From Bacteroides sp. (GTDB taxonomy: Bacteria; Bacteroidota; Bacteroidia; Bacteroidales; Bacteroidaceae), in contig DYCT01000019.1 in the NCBI GenBank assembly GCA_019417975.1, positions 1,028 through 13,720 of the forward strand: a stretch of DNA of 12,693 nt, given 5' to 3'. Every line of letters starts with the position of its first letter. Positions within the stretch are counted from its first letter, which is position 1. Below are positions 1-5,622 of this stretch, one piece after another. A program made the position numbers and the translations under genes. Below the pieces are notes generated by a model. The model worked only from the letters and a program-made list of their open reading frames with translations, was not told the DNA's origin and searched no databases.

Positions 1-375
1 CGCCTTCCTATGGACATACAGTTGGGATTCACCAAGCGATTGGCACACGCTCCGCTACGTATCTCTGTCACTATGCCTCTATTGAATAGTTGGAAAGCTA
101 TAGAAACAGAAGAAGGCGAGAAGCAAAAGTTTACAACAGTCCTGCTCAACCACTTCATTTTAGGCTTAGACTTTACACCAACCGATAATATTTATGTAGC
201 CTTAGGATACAACATCCGGCAAGGCAATGAAATGAAAATAAACGGTTCATCACACTGGGCCGGAATCACAGCAGGAGCGGGTCTGCACATCAAACGGTTT
301 AAGGTAGGAGCATCGTATGCCCGATACCATGCTGTAGGCTCTTCGTTGCTTTTCAACTTAGCCATGACATTATAA
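1..375 (+). CDS. porQ: PorQ-like outer-membrane protein, C-terminal fragment
   Basis: The reading frame is open from base 1 and ends with TAA at 373-375, so this is the 3' end of a gene that starts outside the window; the ATG at 10 is probably internal, because the codons before it (R-L-P) continue smoothly. The visible 124 residues alternate polar and hydrophobic residues and are rich in Gly and aromatics (for example the stretches LGYNIRQGN and GASYARYHAV), as expected for the strands of an outer-membrane beta-barrel. The sequence resembles the C-terminal part of PorQ, a protein of the type IX secretion system in Porphyromonas and relatives, and a porQ gene beside cmk is a known arrangement in this phylum. 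The product is recognised from memory of the family, not from an alignment. It could instead be a PorQ-like barrel with another role, since many gut Bacteroides are thought to lack a full type IX system. Confidence 0.68.
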   Translation, partial: RLPMDIQLGFTKRLAHAPLRISVTMPLLNSWKAIETEEGEKQKFTTVLLNHFILGLDFTPTDNIYVALGYNIRQGNEMKINGSSHWAGITAGAGLHIKRFKVGASYARYHAVGSSLLFNLAMTL

Positions 376-407
376 ATAAGGAGTTACCTAATAACAACAA
401 TATACAG

Positions 408-1100
408 ATGAAAAAAATAACCATTGCCATCGACGGTTTCTCATCGTGCGGCAAAAGCACGATGGCTAAAGATTTGGCCAAAGAGATAGGATACATTTAC
501 ATTGATAGTGGCGCCATGTACCGCGCTGTAACTCTTTATAGTATTGAGCACGGTCTGTTTTTGTCCGATGGTACAATCAACACCGAGGAGCTTTCCAAAC
601 AGATGAATCAAATTCATATTGAATTCCGATTAAATCCGGCAACAGGGACTCCGCAAACTTACCTCAACGGACGCAATGTGGAAAAAGAAATACGCAGCAT
701 GGAAGTTTCTTCGCGAGTAAGCCCCATCAGCGCCATCGGCTTTGTGCGCGAGACTCTGGTCAAGCTTCAACAAGCGATGGGAGAAGCTAAAGGCATCGTG
801 ATGGATGGACGCGACATCGGCACAACCGTATTCCCCAATGCAGAACTGAAAATCTTTGTAACAGCTTCGGCAGAAATCCGTGCCCAAAGACGTTACGAAG
901 AATTATCAGCCAAAGGGCAGCCTGCTCAATATGCTGAAATTCTGAAGAATGTAGAGGAACGGGACTATATCGACCAACATCGCGAAGTCAGTCCACTGCG
1001 CAAAGCAGCAGATGCAATCTTGCTCGACAACAGTCATATGACCATCGCCCAACAGAAAAGCTGGTTGTTGGAACAATATCATAAAGCAATACAAGCATGA
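408..1100 (+). CDS. cmk: Cytidylate kinase
   Basis: This 230-residue enzyme transfers phosphate from ATP to CMP and dCMP in the cytoplasm, feeding CTP, dCTP and phospholipid precursor synthesis. The P-loop is at residues 10-18 (GFSSCGKST). The nucleotide-binding stretch IDSGAMYRA is at about 32-40, and VMDGRDIGT at about 131-139 carries the Asp-Gly-Arg-Asp signature of bacterial CMP kinases. The lid and Arg-rich C-terminal part (ERDYIDQHR, then SPLRKAADA) follows at about 184-203. Length is normal for the bacterial Cmk family. The P-loop has Ser-Ser-Cys where the E. coli enzyme has Ser-Gly-Ala, which I take to be a lineage variant. The start at 408 fits the N-terminal strand just before the P-loop. 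It lies 32 bases after the porQ-like stop, and its TGA overlaps the ATG of ispH, indicating co-transcription and probable translational coupling. Confidence 0.96.
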   Translation: MKKITIAIDGFSSCGKSTMAKDLAKEIGYIYIDSGAMYRAVTLYSIEHGLFLSDGTINTEELSKQMNQIHIEFRLNPATGTPQTYLNGRNVEKEIRSMEVSSRVSPISAIGFVRETLVKLQQAMGEAKGIVMDGRDIGTTVFPNAELKIFVTASAEIRAQRRYEELSAKGQPAQYAEILKNVEERDYIDQHREVSPLRKAADAILLDNSHMTIAQQKSWLLEQYHKAIQA

Positions 1101-1969
1101 CAACAATCGAAATAGACAAAGCCTCTGGATTCTGCTTTGGCGTAGTAACCGCCATCAAAAAAGCGGAGGAAGAGTTAGCTAAAGGCGGGACACTCTATTG
1201 TTTGGGCGACATTGTCCACAACAGCAAAGAAGTAGAACGCTTGAAAGATATGGGGCTCATCACCATCAATCACGAAGAATTCAAGCAATTGCATCATGCA
1301 AAAGTGCTTCTTCGTGCCCATGGAGAGCCTCCTGAGACATATGCCACAGCGAAAGCTAACGACATAGAGATAATCGATGCAACTTGCCCGGTAGTTCTCC
1401 AATTACAAAAACGTATCAAACAAGAATTCGATTTGCAAGACAATCCAGACAAACAGATTGTCATCTATGGAAAGAATGGACACGCAGAGGTGTTGGGACT
1501 GGTAGGACAGACTCATGGAGAAGCAATTGTCGTAGAAAACGGAGAGGAAGTAAAATCGCTCAATTTCAAACGCGACATCCGCCTTTATTCCCAGACTACA
1601 AAATCGCTTGAAGGGTTTCGAAACATCGTAGGCTACATCCAGGAGCATATCAATCCGGATGCTTCATTCAAGTATTTCGATACGATTTGCCGCCAAGTAG
1701 CCAACCGGATGCCAAACATCCGCCAGTTTGCCGCTTCACACGACCTCATCTTTTTTGTCAGCGGTAAAAAAAGTTCCAATGGCAAGGTGCTCTTTGGGGA
1801 ATGTCTGAATGTCAACCCAAACACTTATCTGATTGACAGCCCTACAGAGATAGAGCCACTACAATTGAAAGATGCAAAAAGCATTGGCATCTGCGGTGCA
1901 ACCTCTACCCCGAAATGGCTGATGGAACAAGTACGCGACCGCATTGAGCAGTTATTGGCAGAAGGATAA
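1097..1969 (+). CDS. ispH: 4-hydroxy-3-methylbut-2-enyl diphosphate reductase
   Basis: IspH (LytB) is the cytoplasmic iron-sulfur enzyme of the last MEP-pathway step; it reduces HMBPP to isopentenyl and dimethylallyl diphosphate. The three cluster-binding cysteines are all present: C13 (GFCFGV), C97 (DATCPVV) and C198 (DTICRQV). Substrate-binding residues are also visible: H41 (IVHNSKEV), H75 (RAHGEP), H129 with the catalytic E131 (NGHAEV), the Thr pair near 167-168 (YSQTT), the SSNG motif near 226-229 and the late Ser in GATSTP near 270. At 290 residues it has the usual length of the single-domain bacterial form and carries no S1 fusion. The start ATG sits in an ATGA overlap with the cmk stop, so no separate promoter is expected. 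No terminator with a U-run is obvious after its TAA. Confidence 0.97.
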   Translation: MTTIEIDKASGFCFGVVTAIKKAEEELAKGGTLYCLGDIVHNSKEVERLKDMGLITINHEEFKQLHHAKVLLRAHGEPPETYATAKANDIEIIDATCPVVLQLQKRIKQEFDLQDNPDKQIVIYGKNGHAEVLGLVGQTHGEAIVVENGEEVKSLNFKRDIRLYSQTTKSLEGFRNIVGYIQEHINPDASFKYFDTICRQVANRMPNIRQFAASHDLIFFVSGKKSSNGKVLFGECLNVNPNTYLIDSPTEIEPLQLKDAKSIGICGATSTPKWLMEQVRDRIEQLLAEG

Positions 1970-2050
1970 GTCTGCAAGGCTTTTAACTTTCTTTATTATA
2001 GCCATAGAGCTAATTCACGTAAAAAAAGGTTCTCATCATGCCTATTTTCC

Positions 2051-2058
2051 TAACTTTG
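2051..2058 (+). promoter_or_regulatory. Bacteroides-type -7 element for pfkA
   Basis: TAACTTTG matches the Bacteroides sigma-70 -7 consensus TAnnTTTG perfectly and lies 25 bases before the pfkA ATG, giving a leader of only about 15-20 bases. The expected -33 position (around 2027-2031, AGGTT) is a poor match to TTTG, so the call rests on the -7 box and its position in the 114-base gap after ispH. No Shine-Dalgarno sequence is visible, which is common in this genus. Some read-through from the cmk-ispH operon remains possible. Confidence 0.6.
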
Positions 2059-2083
2059 CAGTAGAACTTAAAATAGTTTTCCT

Positions 2084-3064
2084 ATGACAAAAATAAAATG
2101 TATTGGCATATTAACATCTGGAGGCGATGCTCCAGGTATGAACGCTGCCATCCGTGCAGTGACCCGTTCTGCCATCTACAATGGATTCCAAGTAAAAGGT
2201 ATCTACCGCGGTTATGAGGGGTTAATTAAAAATGAAATTCAAGAATTCCAAACCCAAAATGTCAGTAACATCATCCAGCAAGGAGGTACTATTCTAAAGA
2301 CTGCCCGTTCCAAAGACTTCCAGACACCGGAAGGTCGGAAGATTGCTTATGAAAACATGCAGAAAGCAGGCATCGATGCGCTGGTAGTAATCGGTGGCGA
2401 TGGCTCGCTGACAGGTGCACGCATCTTTGGCGAAGAGTTTAATATCCCATGTGTGGGGCTGCCCGGCACCATCGACAATGATTTGTATGGCACCGACACA
2501 ACCATAGGTTATGACACTGCAATGAACACCATCATCGAGTGTGTAGATAAAATTCGCGATACTGCTACATCACACGACCGCTTGTTCTTTGTAGAAGTTA
2601 TGGGACGCGATGCCGGATTCTTAGCTTTGAATAGCGCAATTGCATCCGGAGCCGAAGCTGCCATTATCCCCGAAGACCGAACAGATGCCGACCAGTTGGA
2701 AAAGTTCATTAACCGTGGATTCAGAAAGACAAAAAAAAGCAGTATCGTTATCGTAGCCGAAAGTCCACTCGACGGAGGAGCCATGCACTATGCAGAGCGT
2801 GTAAAAAACGAATATCCTCAATATGATGTACGTGTCACTATCTTGGGACATATCCAACGTGGCGGACGCCCCAGTGCACACGACCGTATTTTGGCAAGCC
2901 GATTGGGCAGTGCTTCCATCGAAGCATTAATGGAAGGACAACGCAACGTCATGATTGGTATACAAAATGACCAAATCGTGTATGTGCCTTTCGCCAAAGC
3001 CATCAAAAATGACAAGCCCATCGACCGTAGCCTCATTAAAGTTTTAGACGAACTTTCCATCTGA
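2084..3064 (+). CDS. pfkA: ATP-dependent 6-phosphofructokinase
   Basis: This enzyme phosphorylates fructose 6-phosphate to fructose 1,6-bisphosphate, the committing step of glycolysis, in the cytoplasm. The 326 residues match the length of bacterial group A PFKs. Visible motifs in order are TSGGDAPGMN (11-20), the ATP-binding loop GGDGS (104-108), PGTIDND (127-133) with catalytic D131, MGRDAGFLA (173-181), and the effector and substrate region LGHIQRGGRPSAHDR (254-268). Two positions separate ATP- from pyrophosphate-using enzymes: G107 in GGDGS (Asp in PPi enzymes) and G128 in PGTIDND (Lys in PPi enzymes). Both are glycine here, so ATP is the expected phosphoryl donor. Bacteroides genomes usually also carry PPi-type or second PFK genes elsewhere; none is visible here. 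It has its own promoter and is followed by a short hairpin. Confidence 0.96.
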   Translation: MTKIKCIGILTSGGDAPGMNAAIRAVTRSAIYNGFQVKGIYRGYEGLIKNEIQEFQTQNVSNIIQQGGTILKTARSKDFQTPEGRKIAYENMQKAGIDALVVIGGDGSLTGARIFGEEFNIPCVGLPGTIDNDLYGTDTTIGYDTAMNTIIECVDKIRDTATSHDRLFFVEVMGRDAGFLALNSAIASGAEAAIIPEDRTDADQLEKFINRGFRKTKKSSIVIVAESPLDGGAMHYAERVKNEYPQYDVRVTILGHIQRGGRPSAHDRILASRLGSASIEALMEGQRNVMIGIQNDQIVYVPFAKAIKNDKPIDRSLIKVLDELSI

Positions 3065-3075
3065 TTTTCCCAATC

Positions 3076-3092
3076 AAGACAGATGTCTTTTT
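3076..3092 (+). terminator. Short hairpin with T-run after pfkA
   Basis: AAGAC (3076-3080) and GTCTT (3085-3089) form a perfect 5-bp stem with the 4-base loop AGAT, and the T's of the 3' arm run on to 3092, giving a 5-T tract. It begins 12 bases after the pfkA stop. The position and T-run fit an intrinsic terminator, but the stem is short and has only two G-C pairs, so it is probably weak. The palindrome array just downstream may complete termination. Confidence 0.4.
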
Positions 3093-3108
3093 AAGGCTAC
3101 CTAAGTAC

Positions 3109-3206
3109 CCCCAAAAAGTATCTTAAGATAAACCGCAAAGTATCTTAAGATAAACTGCAAAGTATCTTAAGATAAATGCCCAAGTATCTTAAGATACTTT
3201 GCGGTT
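3109..3206. repeat. Four palindromes on an exact 22-bp period
   Basis: The perfect 12-bp palindrome TATCTTAAGATA occurs four times, starting at 3119, 3141, 3163 and 3185, so the period is exactly 22 bp. The 10-bp spacers are AACCGCAAAG (3131-3140), AACTGCAAAG (3153-3162) and AATGCCCAAG (3175-3184). A degenerate spacer-like CCCCAAAAAG precedes copy 1, and CTTTGCGGTT follows copy 4. The array lies between the converging stops of pfkA and meaB, so it is not upstream of either gene. It resembles an intergenic palindromic (REP-like) repeat, a convergent terminator or a protein-binding array; the sequence does not decide which. A 22-bp period is about two helical turns, so all four sites would face the same side of the helix. 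Confidence 0.9.
3131..3206. repeat. Perfect 22-bp inverted repeat within the palindrome array
   Basis: The unit at 3131-3152 (spacer AACCGCAAAG plus the 12-bp palindrome) is the exact reverse complement of 3185-3206 (the palindrome plus CTTTGCGGTT). The intervening 32 bases (3153-3184) carry a further copy of the palindrome. RNA from either strand could form a 22-bp stem or several competing small hairpins. No long T-run follows on either strand, so a standard intrinsic terminator is not evident; the best candidate is the CTTTTT read on the minus strand after copy 1. Confidence 0.85.
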
Positions 3207-3260
3207 GAACTCATAGTTATGTTTCAGAGAATCTATACCACTGTATTTGAGACATCTGCA

Positions 3261-3295
3261 ATTTGCGGATCAGCGCAGATTAATTCTACGCAAAT
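3261..3295. repeat. Inverted repeat touching the meaB stop codon
   Basis: ATTTGCG (3261-3267) and CGCAAAT (3289-3295) are perfect 7-bp inverted arms with a 21-base loop. A second overlapping pair, ATCTGC (3254-3259) and GCAGAT (3275-3280), could compete with it. The arm at 3289-3295 reaches the last base of the meaB TGA. It may be a 3'-end hairpin of the meaB transcript, but no U-run follows, so termination is only a guess. Confidence 0.35.
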
Positions 3296-4401
3296 CACAG
3301 TCTTTTGATCTCATCAAAATAGGTCGATAATAGCTTTTGAGCGGCTGTAAACGAAGTCAGTTCACCACCCAACACTTGTTTCTCCAGCGCAGGTAACATT
3401 TCACCAATGCGTACATTGTGATAGAAGTTATCGCGCAGATGTTCATTGATACTCTCGTACATCCAATATTTAGACTGCTCATTGCGACGATATTCAAAAT
3501 AGCCATTATCTTTCACAAAATCGATATACTCATATATCATATCCCAAATTTCCTTCACACCCAAGTTATAAAAACCTGAATAGGTAAGTACCTTCGGCTC
3601 CCAACCCGAGTCGGGTGCTGGGAACAGATGAAGTGCATTCCGAAACTGGGTAGCAGCTAATCTTGCTTTATCAATATTACTACCATCGGCCTTGTTAATA
3701 ACAATACCATCGGCCATCTCCATAATACCGCGTTTGATTCCCTGTAACTCATCGCCTGTTCCTGCCAACTGGATAAGCAGGAAGAAGTCCACCATAGAGT
3801 GAACAGCCGTTTCGCTCTGTCCTACCCCCACTGTTTCCACAAATATTTTATCGAAACCGGCTGCCTCGCAAAGCACAATTGTTTCACGAGTCTTGCGAGC
3901 TACACCGCCCAACGAACCGGCCGATGGGCTAGGACGAATAAATGAATCGGGGTGTACGGAAAGTTTCTCCATTCGGGTTTTATCACCTAAAATACTTCCT
4001 TTCGATCGTTCGCTGCTGGGGTCGATAGCCAATACAGCCAGTTTTCCACCGGTGCGTTCCAATACATGCAAGCCAAAAGCATCGATTGAAGTACTCTTTC
4101 CGGCTCCCGGCACACCGCTGATACCCACACGAATAGAACGACCGGCATAAGGCAAGCATTTCTCTATCACCTCCTGAGCCAATACTTGATGTTCGGGAAG
4201 GAGACTTTCCACCAGTGTCACAGCCCGGCTCAGAATCGTTATATCACCTTTTACAATACCTTCCACATACTCGGCTGCACTCAAATCTCGCTTCTTGACC
4301 GAACGGCGGAACTTCAGATACGGATTGACTATCGAAGGTTGTTCGATACCTCGGTTTACTGTCAAGCCTTTGTAAGCTTCATCATTTTCAGGGTGTTCCA
4401 T
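3295..4401 (-). CDS. meaB: MeaB-type GTPase, methylmalonyl-CoA mutase chaperone
   Basis: MeaB (ArgK family, SIMIBI G3E GTPases) loads and protects the adenosylcobalamin cofactor of methylmalonyl-CoA mutase in the cytoplasm; in Bacteroides that enzyme serves the succinate/propionate route. The 368 residues contain the P-loop GISGVPGAGKST (93-104), the IDPSS motif (126-130) with a Mg-associated Asp, the switch ETVGVGQSE (189-197), the base-recognition motif NKAD (236-239), and a helical C-terminal dimerisation region. An N-terminal extension of about 50 residues before the helical region is usual for the family. The start at 4401 gives the N-terminus MEHPENDEAYKGLTV, which fits Bacteroides homologues as I recall them. 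It begins only 19 bases after the DUF1573 gene with no terminator between, so the two are probably co-transcribed. The mutase genes are not in the window. An older reading as an arginine/ornithine transport kinase is unlikely. Confidence 0.93.
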   Translation of the reverse strand: MEHPENDEAYKGLTVNRGIEQPSIVNPYLKFRRSVKKRDLSAAEYVEGIVKGDITILSRAVTLVESLLPEHQVLAQEVIEKCLPYAGRSIRVGISGVPGAGKSTSIDAFGLHVLERTGGKLAVLAIDPSSERSKGSILGDKTRMEKLSVHPDSFIRPSPSAGSLGGVARKTRETIVLCEAAGFDKIFVETVGVGQSETAVHSMVDFFLLIQLAGTGDELQGIKRGIMEMADGIVINKADGSNIDKARLAATQFRNALHLFPAPDSGWEPKVLTYSGFYNLGVKEIWDMIYEYIDFVKDNGYFEYRRNEQSKYWMYESINEHLRDNFYHNVRIGEMLPALEKQVLGGELTSFTAAQKLLSTYFDEIKRL

Positions 4402-4420
4402 AGTATTTAGGTTAAGTTTG

Positions 4421-5488
4421 TTATTTAATCTTCAGTTTTATTACTACTTGAGGATTATTAGGGTCATTGGTAATCATCAACAGACGAGGTGATGATTTCT
4501 GTTTTTTTGTGCCATCCGGATGATAGGTTACCTTCATCACGGTAGAAGCTCCCGGCTCAATATAGCGTTTTTTCAGACTGACACTGACTGCGGCATTCGA
4601 CACTTGCAACGATCTAATTTCCAAACGACTCTTTCCTTGATTGCTCAGAATCACTTTCTGAGTCATTTTCTTCTTACCGGCCAATCCTGTCATATCCAGT
4701 CTGGTTTTGTCCAGTTTCAAGACCGGAGCATTCCGACGTTCGGCATCAGTATAGCCTGAGAAATCGGGCACACGTACAGCCGATACCAAAATTTCATTCT
4801 CATCACAAACTTTATCTCCGGGAAAGCGAGCCAAGTAAACCGATGATTGTGTCAATCCAAAATTCATCAACTTAGAAGGGTCAAGGGTCACTTGAATCAC
4901 ACCCGCTTGATGTTTACGCAACTGTTCGGGGACTGCTTTTGCCTTGAGATACGGTGGCAAATGCATCAGAACCGGTTCGTATACCTTATCACCAGTATTC
5001 ACTACTTTAATCTCCTGTACAGGAAAAGCCGAGCGCGAAATTTCCATAAAATCGAGTTCATCTTTATCAATACGTACATTTCCGATAACAAACGGATAAG
5101 AATCGTAGTTACGCACATCACGGCTTACCCGCCCTTGGATGGTCAAGTATATAGGTTGATTATCTGCATTGCAATACACCCCTACCGATTTATGGAAACG
5201 CCCCAGCGCCTTGGCATCGAAAGTAGATTTAATCATTCCCGTTTCACCCGGCATAATGGGTTTCTTACTCCAGTCCGCAACCGTACAACCACACGAAGTG
5301 GATACGCGCGTAATAACCAAAGGCTTGTCGCCTGTATTAGTAAGGGTAAATTCGGCTGTTACCGGAACTTTCCAGGGGATATCCCCAAAGTCGTAGACTT
5401 TTTTATCAAAATTGATTCGGGGCTGAGCTACAACAGAGGTCATCACTCCCCAAAACAACAAAACAGTATAGAGTGTTCGTAATTTCAT
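4421..5488 (-). CDS. Secreted three-domain DUF1573 protein
   Basis: A 355-residue exported protein of unknown function. Residues 1-21 form a signal peptide (basic start MKLR, hydrophobic core, cleavage after VVA before Gln-Pro). There is no lipobox cysteine, so a periplasmic soluble protein is expected. Three Ig-like beta modules follow. The first (about 24-118) is a typical DUF1573 domain with VYDFGDI, LTNTGDKPL and SCGC at 65-68. The second (about 137-240) repeats the NTGD motif without the SCGC pair. The third (about 256-355) has LSNQGKSRL and ends in TNDPNNPQVVIKLKI. I chose the start at 5488, not the in-frame ATG at 5554, because only 5488 puts the signal peptide at the N-terminus, GGAAG lies just before it, and the promoter at 5532-5539 lies inside the longer version. 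Such proteins are frequent in Bacteroidetes, but their role is not established; envelope or adhesion scaffolding is a guess. Confidence 0.87.
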   Translation of the reverse strand: MKLRTLYTVLLFWGVMTSVVAQPRINFDKKVYDFGDIPWKVPVTAEFTLTNTGDKPLVITRVSTSCGCTVADWSKKPIMPGETGMIKSTFDAKALGRFHKSVGVYCNADNQPIYLTIQGRVSRDVRNYDSYPFVIGNVRIDKDELDFMEISRSAFPVQEIKVVNTGDKVYEPVLMHLPPYLKAKAVPEQLRKHQAGVIQVTLDPSKLMNFGLTQSSVYLARFPGDKVCDENEILVSAVRVPDFSGYTDAERRNAPVLKLDKTRLDMTGLAGKKKMTQKVILSNQGKSRLEIRSLQVSNAAVSVSLKKRYIEPGASTVMKVTYHPDGTKKQKSSPRLLMITNDPNNPQVVIKLKIK

Positions 5489-5531
5489 TTTTTCTTCCGT
5501 ATTAATGTTTACATAAGAAGCTACTATCGGA

Positions 5532-5539
5532 CAAATGTA
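5532..5539 (-). promoter_or_regulatory. Bacteroides-type -7 element for the DUF1573-meaB unit
   Basis: Read on the minus strand this is TACATTTG, a perfect TAnnTTTG match, 43 bases before the chosen start at 5488. A transcript from it would begin near 5525, downstream of the alternative ATG at 5554. The -33 region is poor (TTTATTG lies nearby, closer than ideal). It sits in the 134-base gap after the macroglobulin gene and would drive the DUF1573 gene and meaB together. Confidence 0.55.
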
Positions 5540-5570
5540 ATGCTTTTCTATCAATAAACCCTGATTCCGT

Positions 5571-5609
5571 TGGCGACTTTTTCATTTCTAACTGCTGAAA
5601 ATGCCGCCA
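5571..5609. other. Weak stem-loop in the gap after the macroglobulin gene
   Basis: TGGCG (5571-5575) and CGCCA (5605-5609) form outer arms, and CATTT (5583-5587) with AAATG (5599-5603) form inner arms. The structure lies 14 bases after the macroglobulin stop and before the DUF1573 promoter, where a terminator would be expected. There is no U-run after it on the minus strand, so its role is uncertain. Confidence 0.22.
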
Positions 5610-5622
5610 AAAGCCATTCTAT

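Noticed and set aside
3109..3206. The 22-bp periodic array considered as a small CRISPR array.
   Set aside because: The repeated part is a 12-bp perfect palindrome with 10-bp spacers that resemble one another; CRISPR repeats and spacers are much longer, spacers are unique, and no cas gene is present.
4847..5482. A 211-codon open frame on the + strand opposite the DUF1573 gene.
   Set aside because: It is a shadow of the DUF1573 gene; its translation is rich in His, Arg, Ile and Tyr without any motif, and no promoter or start context was seen.
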